From assembly GCA_030605745.1 (NCBI GenBank), contig JAUWHT010000246.1:1-13603 (forward strand): a DNA stretch of 13,603 nt, in the 5' to 3' direction. Position 1 is the stretch's first letter, and the number at the start of each line of letters is the position of its first letter. The position numbers and the translations under genes were made by a program. The notes beneath the pieces are model-generated. The model was not told where the DNA came from, searched no databases, and saw only the letters and a list, made by a program, of their open reading frames with translations. Positions 7,187-13,603 of the stretch are shown in pieces. This stretch comes from Pirellulales bacterium. Lineage in GTDB: Bacteria > Planctomycetota > Planctomycetia > Pirellulales > Thermoguttaceae.

Positions 7187-7210
7187 TTGATCGGCACGCA
7201 TGCCGGTCAA
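7187..7210. repeat. Small imperfect hairpin upstream of the coiled-coil gene
   Basis: TTGATCGGCA and TGCCGGTCAA pair with one mismatch around CGCA. It lies about 80 bases upstream of the start of the minus-strand coiled-coil gene. A role as operator or leader structure cannot be judged from the sequence. Confidence 0.3.
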
Positions 7211-7294
7211 GTTCAGCCGAAGTAGCCCGGATTATCCGCGCGTACCGGGTAGGTTGACGTAACCGCCTGCGGCGCAGCGAGTTGCGTGCATGGC

Positions 7295-7374
7295 CATAAA
7301 GCCGCGACCGGTGGTCGCGCCAATATCGGCATGAGCCTAACTACGAGGGCGCGACCACCGGTCGCGGCTTTATG
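7295..7374. repeat. REP-like inverted repeat, copy 1 (downstream of trxA)
   Basis: Two 27-base arms (7295-7321 and 7348-7374) are perfect inverted copies with a 26-base loop. Each arm begins CATAAAGCC on the outside and can fold alone, since CGCGACC and GGTCGCG pair around GGT. Copies 2 and 3 flank the RAYT-type transposase at 12858-13397. This copy is 22 bases beyond the trxA stop, in position to stabilise or end the trxA transcript. Confidence 0.88.
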
Positions 7375-7396
7375 ATCGAAATGCAGACAATCCCGG

Positions 7397-7723
7397 CTAG
7401 CCGGTCGCCTGATCGATGGCCTCTTGCAGCCGGTTTTTCGGCTGGACGCCGACAAAGTGCTTGACCACCTGGCCATTCTTGAAGATCATCAGAGTGGGAA
7501 TACTGCTGATGCCGTAGCTTCGGGCGGTATTAGGGCTGTTGTCGACGTTGATTTTGGCCACCTTGATCGAATCGACGTTTTCGGCTGCCAGTTCCTCGAC
7601 CACCGGGCCGACCATCCGGCAGGGACCGCACCACGGTGCCCAGAAGTCGACCAGCACTGGCAGATTCGACTGTAAAACCTCGGCATCGAAATTGCCGTCG
7701 GACAGTTCACTTACGTTGGCCAT
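7397..7723 (-). CDS. trxA: Thioredoxin
   Basis: This 108-residue classical thioredoxin is a cytoplasmic dithiol-disulfide oxidoreductase that reduces protein disulfides and is recharged by thioredoxin reductase. The active site WCGPC is at residues 31-35, the buried Asp is D26, and the cis-proline is P76 in SSIPT. The length is exactly that of TrxA. The start at 7723 is preceded by AGGAAGGA (minus strand) about 10-12 bases upstream. There is no signal peptide. A promoter-like pair lies upstream, and a repeat hairpin lies downstream, so it is probably transcribed alone. Confidence 0.96.
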   Translation of the reverse strand: MANVSELSDGNFDAEVLQSNLPVLVDFWAPWCGPCRMVGPVVEELAAENVDSIKVAKINVDNSPNTARSYGISSIPTLMIFKNGQVVKHFVGVQPKNRLQEAIDQATG

Positions 7724-7733
7724 CAGATATATT

Positions 7734-7790
7734 TCCTTCCTGCTGCATGCTCCCAGGCGACCTATAGGATGGTTCTTCCATTGATCTCAA
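7734..7790 (-). promoter_or_regulatory. Ribosome site and possible sigma70-type promoter of trxA
   Basis: On the minus strand, TTGAGA (plus positions 7785-7790) and TATAGG (7761-7766) are 18 bases apart, and an AGGAAGGA ribosome site occupies 7734-7741. Transcription would start near 7754. The ribosome site is convincing; the promoter is only a consensus match. Confidence 0.4.
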
Positions 7791-7832
7791 CGGGTCAAGA
7801 GGGGCAAGTTGAGTAGAATTGGCGAGTCTTCC

Positions 7833-7848
7833 GCGAGCCTGGGCTCGC
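7833..7848. repeat. Short GC hairpin between kinase end and trxA promoter
   Basis: GCGAGCC and GGCTCGC pair perfectly around TG. It lies about 90 bases downstream of the kinase stop on the minus strand. Without a U-tract, a terminator role is only possible. Confidence 0.35.
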
Positions 7849-7907
7849 CATCGTCCACAATGGATTAGCAGTGTATTATAAGACCCGGGCCCCAGCCGTC
7901 AACGAGG

Positions 7908-7935
7908 CCAATCCCCAATCCCCAATCCCTAATCC
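7908..7935. repeat. Tandem heptamer CCAATCC, four units
   Basis: Three exact copies of CCAATCC and one variant (CTAATCC) follow each other immediately downstream of the kinase stop codon. This is a 7-base-period short tandem repeat of the kind found in spacers of several bacterial groups. Confidence 0.7.
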
Positions 7936-7940
7936 CAGCC

Positions 7941-9458
7941 CTACCCCTTGCCACTGATCTCCGTGGTAACCAGTCCGGCCAACGCCGTGCGGAGCTGTTT
8001 CATGGTGATCGGCATCGACAGCGCGATGCGGTGGTCGGCGGTGTTGGCCCGTTTTTCCCAGTCGTGCTGGTCTTCGTCCAACAGCAAGAGCGCCGGGATG
8101 AATTGGATTTTCTCGTCTTCCCCGAATTGGTTAAACGTTTCCAGGGCCGGCTGGCCGATCTGTTGGGCGCTCAGCAGGACGCAGTCGGCAGTGGCAGCGT
8201 CTTGCTGGAATCGGCTCAGCGCCCTGGCCGGGTTGCTGGTCAGCAGCACGCGGTAGCCGGCGCGCTTGAAGGCCTTGCGGAAGATGTCCTGCATGTTGGT
8301 GTCGGATTCGACCACCATCACCGAATGTTGCTGCTCGGGTGACACCGGGGCGGGGTCCGGTTGGTCGTTTCCGTTCTGGGCCAATCCGCAGCGTGAGGTA
8401 TCTGAACCCGCGGCAGCGCCCGTGGCAGGCGACTCCTCGGCGATCCGTTTTTCGGCAATGCGCAGATCATTGAGTATGGCGCCCGGCGACTGGTAACGGC
8501 GACTCGGATCGAGCATCATCGACTTGTTGACCACCAGGGCCACCGAATCATGGATTGTCGGATCGGCCTTTCTGACAGGGGTGACTGCGAGGAAGCGGGA
8601 CTTGCTGAGCCGTTGCAGGCGGTCGCGGGTCTCGGAGAGCGGCGGTTCGCCGGTTAGCATGTTGTAAAAAATGCAGCCAAGGAAATAGATGTCGCTTCGG
8701 GTGTCGTCTTTTCGCACCCCGGTTATCCGTTCCAGTGCGGCGTAGTCGACGGTCCGCGCGTTGGGTATCTCGGCCAGGATATCGTCGGTGAGCATCTCGT
8801 CCATCGCTGCCAGCCCGAAGTCGACCAGCTTGGCCTCCCCGCGACTGGAAATCAGCACGTTGCTCATTTTCAGATCGCGGTGGGTCAAGCCGTTTTCGAA
8901 GGCATATTGCATTCCTTCGCAGACGCCGATCATCAGCCGGACGGCTTCGGCCGGCTCGAGTTTCTTGCGAATCTTGATGAATTCTCGCAGGTTCCATCCC
9001 TCGACGAATTCCATCACCAGGAAGTGCGTTTTCCGATGGGAGCAAACTTCGTAGATGGGGACGATGTTTGGGTGGCGCAGCGTGCAGCCGACGCGGCCCT
9101 CGTGGACGAACTGACCGAACTGGCTGGGGTTTTCGCTGTAACGATTTCGCAGGACCTTGACCGCCACCACCTGGCCCGTCTCCAGATGGACGGCCCGGTA
9201 AACCCGTGAAAACGTGCCGGTCCCCACCAGATACAGGACCTTGTAATCTCCGAAGAAGAACCCGCTTCGTTGGCCCTTGACCAGGCGCTTGACTTGGTAG
9301 TTGGTCATGAACTCCCGGCGGACCAACAACTGAACGAAGTCATCTACGCTGACGTTGCGGCTGCCGAAGGCAGCCCAGGCCTCCCGCAGTTGCCGCTCGT
9401 CCAGCAGTCCCAGGTCAAACGCACGCTGCGCAACTTTTTCGGCTGATTGTAGGCCCAT
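7941..9458 (-). CDS. Ser/Thr protein kinase with C-terminal degenerate receiver domain
   Basis: This is a 505-residue soluble Hanks-type kinase. A helical N-terminal segment (1-68) of the kind seen in planctomycete kinases precedes the catalytic domain (about 70-335). Visible catalytic elements are the Gly loop GTGTFSRV (79-86), K101, E120, HRDLKMSN (193-200), DFG (213-215), YAALER in place of the APE motif (239-244), D256 and R320. The kinase should therefore be active. A polar linker (about 340-376) leads to a receiver-like domain (about 378-497). That domain has an acidic first strand (E384, D386), but the phospho-acceptor Asp is Ser (S430) and the conserved Lys before Pro is Met (M482), so it should not accept phosphate from a histidine kinase. 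There is no membrane helix. The start is not marked by a ribosome site. The small gene at 9518-9802 lies 59 bases upstream on the same strand. The phosphorylation target is unknown. Confidence 0.92.
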   Translation of the reverse strand: MGLQSAEKVAQRAFDLGLLDERQLREAWAAFGSRNVSVDDFVQLLVRREFMTNYQVKRLVKGQRSGFFFGDYKVLYLVGTGTFSRVYRAVHLETGQVVAVKVLRNRYSENPSQFGQFVHEGRVGCTLRHPNIVPIYEVCSHRKTHFLVMEFVEGWNLREFIKIRKKLEPAEAVRLMIGVCEGMQYAFENGLTHRDLKMSNVLISSRGEAKLVDFGLAAMDEMLTDDILAEIPNARTVDYAALERITGVRKDDTRSDIYFLGCIFYNMLTGEPPLSETRDRLQRLSKSRFLAVTPVRKADPTIHDSVALVVNKSMMLDPSRRYQSPGAILNDLRIAEKRIAEESPATGAAAGSDTSRCGLAQNGNDQPDPAPVSPEQQHSVMVVESDTNMQDIFRKAFKRAGYRVLLTSNPARALSRFQQDAATADCVLLSAQQIGQPALETFNQFGEDEKIQFIPALLLLDEDQHDWEKRANTADHRIALSMPITMKQLRTALAGLVTTEISGKG

Positions 9459-9517
9459 GCTGTCATCATATTGCCGGGCAATTGGATTCGCAACGCCCTC
9501 GCAAAGGCGGTAAAGCC

Positions 9518-9802
9518 CTACAAGGATTCCTCGAGCTTGCGGCGATATTCGTCGCGTTCGCGCCGGGTGGCCTCCAGATCGAACGCCAGGTACTTCATAT
9601 CCAACCGAAGCTGGTTCAGTGCGTCTTGCACCAGCGAGAGTATCCGGCGGCGACGCTTGGTGCTGTCGATCACGCGGGTAAGCACCGGACCGATTTTCGC
9701 CAGGTGCTCGGCGGGCAGTTGCCGGATGGCGACTGCCAGATCGGCGATTTCTCGGGGGATTTCGTCGCTGCGGGGTCTGAGGACGTGTGCTTGTCTGCTC
9801 AT
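9518..9802 (-). CDS. Small helical protein of unknown function upstream of the kinase
   Basis: This 94-residue protein is mostly helical, with a basic patch STKRRRR in the middle and a charged coiled-coil-like C-terminus (LEATRRERDEYRRKLEE). The start at 9802 is chosen because GGAGGAG sits 6 bases upstream; an ATG at 9844 would extend it by 14 residues but lacks such a site. It has no signal peptide or membrane segment. It lies 59 bases upstream of the kinase gene on the same strand, so the two are probably co-transcribed and it could be a partner or substrate of the kinase. I do not recognise a named family. The strong ribosome site and protein-like composition support it as a real gene. Confidence 0.68.
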   Translation of the reverse strand: MSRQAHVLRPRSDEIPREIADLAVAIRQLPAEHLAKIGPVLTRVIDSTKRRRRILSLVQDALNQLRLDMKYLAFDLEATRRERDEYRRKLEESL

Positions 9803-9803
9803 G

Positions 9804-9818
9804 GCTGTCTCCTCCGAT
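9804..9818 (-). promoter_or_regulatory. Strong Shine-Dalgarno of the small helical protein
   Basis: The minus strand reads GGAGGAG six bases before ATG 9802. It sets the start of the 94-residue protein. Confidence 0.6.
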
Positions 9819-9898
9819 TTGCTGAACACGTCTCGGAAAAGCATGCCACGTGCCAGAGTCTGCGGAATCTGCCGGGGAACTCTCTAACTCGTGTTACG

Positions 9899-9935
9899 GT
9901 AAGCAGTTGTGAATTCCGGCCGATCTCCTGCTTAC
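9899..9935. promoter_or_regulatory. Possible operator-like inverted repeat in a divergent intergenic region
   Basis: GTAAGCAG (9899-9906) and CTGCTTAC (9928-9935) are exact inverted copies 21 bases apart, midway between the divergent small gene and the secreted-protein gene. An 8-base match could arise by chance. No convincing promoter was found in the 228-base gap. Confidence 0.2.
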
Positions 9936-10030
9936 ACGTCGGCTGTGACAAAATGCCACGTTTGGTCTGGATGCTCTTCGCAAATCCTGATACAAGCAGA
10001 TGTTACGTCAGAGTCGCCCCCAAGCCCACA

Positions 10031-12760
10031 ATGTTGCCATTAAACCACATGTCACGGACGACCGCTACGGTTGGAATCCTGATCGTGCTTTTGGTCCCGG
10101 CTGGTGCGGGCGGCCAAACGGCTTGGTACGAGGGATTCGAGGGTTCCCAGCCAAGTTGGCACGAAGCGGGTGGAGACGCCCACTATCGCATCCAGCAGCA
10201 CCAGCGTCTACAGGGCGAAGCCCACACCGGCGATGGTTGTGAGCGGCTGCGGCTGCTGGCCGAGGGGGGCACCTGCGTGCATATCGGGCAGAAGGTCGGC
10301 CGGCCGCTGGTCATCGACGAGTTGTTGGTTACGGTTTGGATCAAGTCGGATCGGCCGGGCCTGCAAATCGCGGCGGAAGTCGTGTTGCCGAGGACCCAGG
10401 ATCCTCGGACCGGTCGACCTATATCGACGTTCCTGCGCGGTTCAAGTTACACCGGCGTCGGTCGTTGGCAACAACTTCGTATTGACGACGTCCCGCGGCT
10501 GCTTGCCCGGCAGGTTCGCGTCTTGCGAACCCAACTGGGGCCGGGCGTCGATGGCCGGGAGGCATATATCGAACGCATCCTGTTGAACGTATATGGTGGG
10601 CCGGGCGTGACGAATGTGTGGATCGACGACCTGGACATCGCCGGTTTTGTCGGCCGTACCGTGGGAGGCGACTCCGTCGGCCATACTGTGGGGTTAATAG
10701 CCGGGGGACAACGTCCCGCGGGTCGGCGTACTGTGGGAGGCGACTCCGTCGGCGACGTTGCAGCCAGCCGCCCGAGACGCCGCGTCGTCGAGCTAGTCGG
10801 ATCGGTGCTGATCGTTCAGGGCCGTCCGATGTTTCCTCGCATCATTCGGCACCAGGGCGAGCCGCTGGCCTTCCTGAAGCAATTGGGGTTCAACGCGGTC
10901 TGGCTCGGGCGGCCGGCCTCGCCGGAGCTGCTGGCGGAGGCGAGCCGGCTGGGGCTATGGCTGGTTTGTCCGCCGCCCGGGACGACACGGCCGGATATGT
11001 CCGAGAAACAGGCACCAGCACCAGCCCAGATCGGTTCCCAGTACGCCTCGGTATTGGCGTGGGACCTTGGCTGCGGCCTTTCCGAAGACCGGCTTGACTA
11101 CACGCGGCAGTGGGCCGAACAGGTCCGCTCGGCCGACCGCCATCGGGGCCGGCCGCTGATCTGCCTGCCTGAGAGCGATCTGCGAGGCTACAGCAGGCAT
11201 GTCGACTTGTTGCTGATCGACCGCCGACCGCTGGGCACCAGTCTGGAGTTGACCGACTATGGAAACTGGGTCCGCCGTCAACCGTGGCTGGCCCGGCCGG
11301 GGACACCGATCTGGACCACCGTTCAGACGCAGCCGACGGCTGGGGTTCGTCGACAGCTTGCCACCATCCAGCCGGGTCGCTCGCCGCCGACTTGCGTCTC
11401 CAGCGAGCAGGTCCGACTGCTGGCATACACGGCGGTTGCCGCGGGCAGCCGGGGGCTGTTGTTCGAGTCGCAATCGCCCCTGGATGCCGACGATCCGGAA
11501 ACCCGTCGTCGGGCAATGACCCTAGAACTGCTCAACCTGGAGCTTGGGTTGGTTGAACCGTGGGCGGCCGCCGGAAGCTTCCTGGCCAACGCCGAAGCCG
11601 ACCGGCCGGAAGTCCTCGGCACGGTCTTGCGGACCGATCGGGCGCGACTGCTGCTGCCCATCTGGTTCGCACCAGGTGCCCAGTGCGTCCCCGACCAGTC
11701 GGTCGCGGGCGGCATCTCGCTGGTGGTGCCCGGCGTGCCGGACTCCAGTGGGGTCTACCGGCTTGGCCCCGGCGGATTGCGGCCGCTAAGACACAAACGG
11801 GTCACAGGCGGGATGCGGGTCTGCTTAGAGGAGTTCGGGCTGGCTGGCCAGGTGCTCTTGGCCCAAGACCCGCTGGTCATCAACAGCCTAACTCGGCGCG
11901 CGGCGCAGATCGGGCAGCGAGCAGCCGAACTCTCGCGACACCTGGCCGCCGCAAAACTACATGCCGTTCAGCAGGTGGTCGAACAGCTCGCATGCCGTAC
12001 TGCCATCGCCCAGTCGGCCGACTGGCTCGTCGCCGCGCGGAAGAGTCTCCAACAGTGCGACGGGCACCTGGCGGTCGGGGAGTACCAGGCAGCCGGATTC
12101 AGTGCCCAGCGGGCGATGCGGGCCTTGCGGCTGGTCGAGCGGGCACATTGGGAAGTCGCCTTGGGCGGGCTGGGTTCGCCGGTTAGCAGCCCGGCCACGG
12201 TCAGCTTCGCCATGCTGCCTTGGCACTGGCAGCTTATCGACCGGATTGCCGCCTCGCGTCCCGGACCGAACCGGCTACCCGGCGGCGATTTCGAGGACTT
12301 GGCCGGCATGATGCATGCCGGCTGGAACCATTTCCGGCACGCCTCAGCCGGTCTACAGGTAGCGGCCGATCTAGTAGCCGGTGCGGCCCGGTCGGGCAAC
12401 TCTGGCCTGCGACTGACCGCCCGGCCCGACGATCCCGAAAATCCGCCCGCCATCGTCGAAACCCCGCCGCTGTGGATCACCACTCCCGCAATCACGGTCG
12501 AGGCCGGCCAACTGGTGTGCATCAGCGGCTGGGTGCAAGTTCCCACGGCAATCACCGGCAGCGTGGACGGCCTGTTGATCATCGATTCGCTGGCCGGCGA
12601 GGACCTGGCCGAGCGAATCGGCCGCACGACCGGCTGGCAGCAGTTCACCCTCTACCGCATCGCACTCCAATCGGGCCCAATGACCGTCACCTTCGCGCTT
12701 AGCGGCCTGGGCGAAGTCTGGCTGGATGACGTAACTATCCAGGTGCTAACACCCCAATAA
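10031..12760 (+). CDS. Large secreted multidomain protein with carbohydrate-binding-like modules and a TIM-barrel-like core
   Basis: The 909-residue protein starts with a signal peptide (hydrophobic TVGILIVLLVPAGAGG, about residues 13-28). ATG 10049 is an alternative start that would keep it. Residues about 30-206 look like a jelly-roll module ending VWIDDLDI. A Gly-rich linker (207-250) holds an in-frame DNA repeat. Residues about 256-510 have the alternating strand/helix pattern of a glycoside-hydrolase-like barrel (FLKQLGFNAVWLG, RGLLFESQSPLD). A beta-rich part (about 525-612) and a helical part (about 615-710) follow. The C-terminal module (about 745-906), with GGDFED near its start and VWLDDVTI at its end, resembles CBM_4_9-type carbohydrate-binding domains. 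No catalytic pair can be named with confidence. The TAA stop lies inside a REP-like repeat. A role at the cell envelope or in polysaccharide binding is inferred from architecture only. Confidence 0.78.
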   Translation: MLPLNHMSRTTATVGILIVLLVPAGAGGQTAWYEGFEGSQPSWHEAGGDAHYRIQQHQRLQGEAHTGDGCERLRLLAEGGTCVHIGQKVGRPLVIDELLVTVWIKSDRPGLQIAAEVVLPRTQDPRTGRPISTFLRGSSYTGVGRWQQLRIDDVPRLLARQVRVLRTQLGPGVDGREAYIERILLNVYGGPGVTNVWIDDLDIAGFVGRTVGGDSVGHTVGLIAGGQRPAGRRTVGGDSVGDVAASRPRRRVVELVGSVLIVQGRPMFPRIIRHQGEPLAFLKQLGFNAVWLGRPASPELLAEASRLGLWLVCPPPGTTRPDMSEKQAPAPAQIGSQYASVLAWDLGCGLSEDRLDYTRQWAEQVRSADRHRGRPLICLPESDLRGYSRHVDLLLIDRRPLGTSLELTDYGNWVRRQPWLARPGTPIWTTVQTQPTAGVRRQLATIQPGRSPPTCVSSEQVRLLAYTAVAAGSRGLLFESQSPLDADDPETRRRAMTLELLNLELGLVEPWAAAGSFLANAEADRPEVLGTVLRTDRARLLLPIWFAPGAQCVPDQSVAGGISLVVPGVPDSSGVYRLGPGGLRPLRHKRVTGGMRVCLEEFGLAGQVLLAQDPLVINSLTRRAAQIGQRAAELSRHLAAAKLHAVQQVVEQLACRTAIAQSADWLVAARKSLQQCDGHLAVGEYQAAGFSAQRAMRALRLVERAHWEVALGGLGSPVSSPATVSFAMLPWHWQLIDRIAASRPGPNRLPGGDFEDLAGMMHAGWNHFRHASAGLQVAADLVAGAARSGNSGLRLTARPDDPENPPAIVETPPLWITTPAITVEAGQLVCISGWVQVPTAITGSVDGLLIIDSLAGEDLAERIGRTTGWQQFTLYRIALQSGPMTVTFALSGLGEVWLDDVTIQVLTPQ
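10656..10753 (+). repeat. In-frame duplicated segment in the linker of the secreted protein
   Basis: A 26-base unit (10656-10681) recurs at 10728-10753 with one difference, exactly 72 bases on, so both copies are read in the same frame as TVGGDSVG. A third partial copy (CATACTGTGGGG) starts at 10682. The segment joins the N-terminal beta module to the barrel-like domain. Confidence 0.8.
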
Positions 12761-12815
12761 AGCCGCGACCGGTGGTCGCGCCCTGTTTCGGCGCGACCAA
12801 CGGTCGCGGCTTTAT
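12757..12815. repeat. REP-like inverted repeat, copy 2 (left of the RAYT-type transposase)
   Basis: Two 26-base arms (12757-12782 and 12790-12815) are inverted copies with one mismatch and a 7-base loop. The left arm has the GGT centre of copy 1 and the right arm the GTT-type centre of copy 3, so it looks like a hybrid. Its TAA at 12758-12760 is the stop codon of the secreted protein. Confidence 0.9.
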
Positions 12816-12857
12816 GCACTGCTTGCGACCCTCCTGACCAATGGCTAAACTAACGCC

Positions 12858-13397
12858 ATGCGACAAACCATCGGATATCATATCGTGATTGCCGGCTACG
12901 GGTTGTGGCTGCCCGGCGATACGCGAGGCTCCTGGTCCACCACATGGGATGAACAACTCGGGCTGATCGAACCACATACGCTACACCCTGGCGATCCGGT
13001 ACGCCTACGCATGTCTCAGGAGCGCACGAAGCATCCGCCCGTCCAACTGAGTCCCACGATGATCGACGTGTTCATCGAAACACTCACCAACTGCATAACC
13101 CAGTCGGACTGGTCAATTACCGCGGCTTCGGTCGAGAGCACGCGCAGCCATCATCTGCTCACTTACACGGAACGTCACATCGACAACACCGTCAAATGGA
13201 TCAAAGACAGAGCAACCAAGGCGATTCACCGTGGCACATTGCACCAGGGTCCAGTATGGTGCAAAGGTAAGTGGTGTACGTTCATTTTTGACGTTGATGC
13301 GTGGGAACGTGCGCTAACATACATCGAAGAGCACAATATCCGCCGTGGTCTAGGCCCACGCCCATACGCATTCATTGACGCTGATTTTGTCCCATAA
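12858..13397 (+). CDS. IS200-like/REP-associated tyrosine transposase (RAYT type)
   Basis: This 179-residue protein belongs to the IS200-like (Y1, HUH) transposase superfamily. It opens with GYHIVIAGYGLWLPGDTRGS (residues 6-25), like the YGxWLPGDPRG signature of RAYT-type relatives, and has GPVWCKGKW (131-139) and YIEEHNIRRGLGPRPY (155-170). The Tyr in that helix (Y155) is a candidate nucleophile. The usual His-hydrophobic-His metal motif is not intact: the matching place (about 94-102) reads STRSHHLLT. It stands alone between two copies of a 26- to 27-base inverted repeat (12757-12815 and 13393-13454), the arrangement expected of a REP-associated domesticated transposase. No ribosome site precedes the ATG. 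The TAA stop is inside the right-hand repeat. The superfamily is fairly sure; activity is doubtful. Confidence 0.8.
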   Translation: MRQTIGYHIVIAGYGLWLPGDTRGSWSTTWDEQLGLIEPHTLHPGDPVRLRMSQERTKHPPVQLSPTMIDVFIETLTNCITQSDWSITAASVESTRSHHLLTYTERHIDNTVKWIKDRATKAIHRGTLHQGPVWCKGKWCTFIFDVDAWERALTYIEEHNIRRGLGPRPYAFIDADFVP

Positions 13398-13454
13398 AGC
13401 CGCGACCGTTGGTCGCGCCCTTTATATGGCGCGACCAACGGTCGCGGCTTTGTG
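13393..13454. repeat. REP-like inverted repeat, copy 3 (right of the RAYT-type transposase)
   Basis: Two 27-base arms (13393-13419 and 13428-13454) are inverted copies with one mismatch and an 8-base loop. Both arms carry the GTT/AAC centre. The TAA at 13395-13397 ends the transposase gene, and the right arm stops 3 bases before the ATG of the glycerate kinase gene. Confidence 0.9.
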
Positions 13455-13457
13455 ATT

Positions 13458-13603
13458 ATGAAACGCTCTACCGAACAACTCCGCCGCGATGCGTTGCAAA
13501 TCTGGACCGCTGGGGTTGACGCGGTTCGCTCCGAGCGGTTGGTCCGCGAGGTGTTCAGAGTGGACGACTCGACGCTCATTGTGGGCCACCAGCGAGTGGA
13601 CCT
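13458..13603 (+). CDS. Glycerate 2-kinase, N-terminal part (cut by window end)
   Basis: The frame stays open to the end of the window and gives 48 complete codons. The opening, LRRDALQIWTAGVDAVRSER (residues 8-27) followed by LVREVFRV, matches the start of the GckA/MOFRL-type glycerate 2-kinases (DUF4147 domain), which phosphorylate D-glycerate in glyoxylate and serine-derived carbon metabolism. A GTG at 13452 is an in-frame alternative start inside the repeat arm. The ATG is only 3 bases from the palindrome and has no ribosome site, so its promoter must be upstream in or beyond the repeat, or the gene is read from the transposase transcript. The call rests on a short piece. Confidence 0.72.
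   Translation, partial: MKRSTEQLRRDALQIWTAGVDAVRSERLVREVFRVDDSTLIVGHQRVD

Noticed and set aside
7295..7374. Reading the trxA-proximal palindrome as a standard intrinsic terminator
   Set aside because: The stem is strong but there is no U-tract on the minus strand, and the same sequence recurs as a dispersed repeat. Any termination effect would be secondary.
9843..9961. Nine-base direct repeat ATGCCACGT in the divergent spacer
   Set aside because: Too short to be significant; no further similarity around the copies.
9482..10030. Upstream open extension of the secreted protein frame
   Set aside because: It would place a signal peptide in the middle of a protein and lies antisense to the small gene with a strong ribosome site. 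The start at 10031 or 10049 fits the signal peptide.
1..13603. CRISPR array, tRNA or rRNA genes, prophage or toxin-antitoxin modules
   Set aside because: No regularly spaced direct repeats, no recognisable tRNA or rRNA signature, and no gene pair with these family motifs were seen on either strand by eye.

Overview
The window looks like chromosomal DNA from a planctomycete, probably of the Pirellulales. This is inferred from the high GC content, the sparse Shine-Dalgarno signals, the planctomycete-style Ser/Thr kinase, the large secreted protein with carbohydrate-binding-like modules, and the many palindromic spacer repeats. No RNA gene, CRISPR array or complete insertion sequence was seen. 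No clear new defence or biosynthetic system was found either. The unusual content is a palindromic-repeat/transposase unit, a kinase with a degenerate receiver domain, and several housekeeping proteins with altered key residues.

Region 1 (about 1-4514, + strand) is a housekeeping cluster: a 7TM-HD cyclic-di-AMP phosphodiesterase-like gene (pgpH type), ybeY (rRNA maturation endonuclease), a CorC/HlyC-type CBS protein, and recO. It resembles the phoH-pgpH-ybeY-...-era-recO order of Firmicutes, with the CorC gene beside ybeY as in proteobacterial ybeY-ybeX. The genes are tightly packed: corC and recO overlap by 4 bases, and ybeY begins one base after the stop of a six-codon mini-ORF. Palindromic repeats lie before the first gene and between ybeY and corC.

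Region 2 (about 4515-7723) holds a CPBP-family intramembrane protease (-) convergent with recO and divergent from an endonuclease III-related DNA glycosylase (+), then a coiled-coil protein (-) and thioredoxin (-). A repeat hairpin sits just past the thioredoxin stop.

Region 3 (about 7724-9802, - strand) carries a 94-residue helical protein and a soluble Ser/Thr kinase, probably in that transcriptional order. The kinase ends in a receiver-like domain that has lost its phospho-acceptor Asp and conserved Lys.

Region 4 (about 10031-13603, + strand) carries a 909-residue secreted multidomain protein, an IS200-like/REP-associated (RAYT-type) transposase bracketed by two copies of an inverted repeat, and the first 48 codons of a glycerate 2-kinase that runs off the window. 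A third copy of the same repeat is the one next to thioredoxin, about 5.4 kb away. Two of the three copies supply the TAA stop codon of the gene before them.
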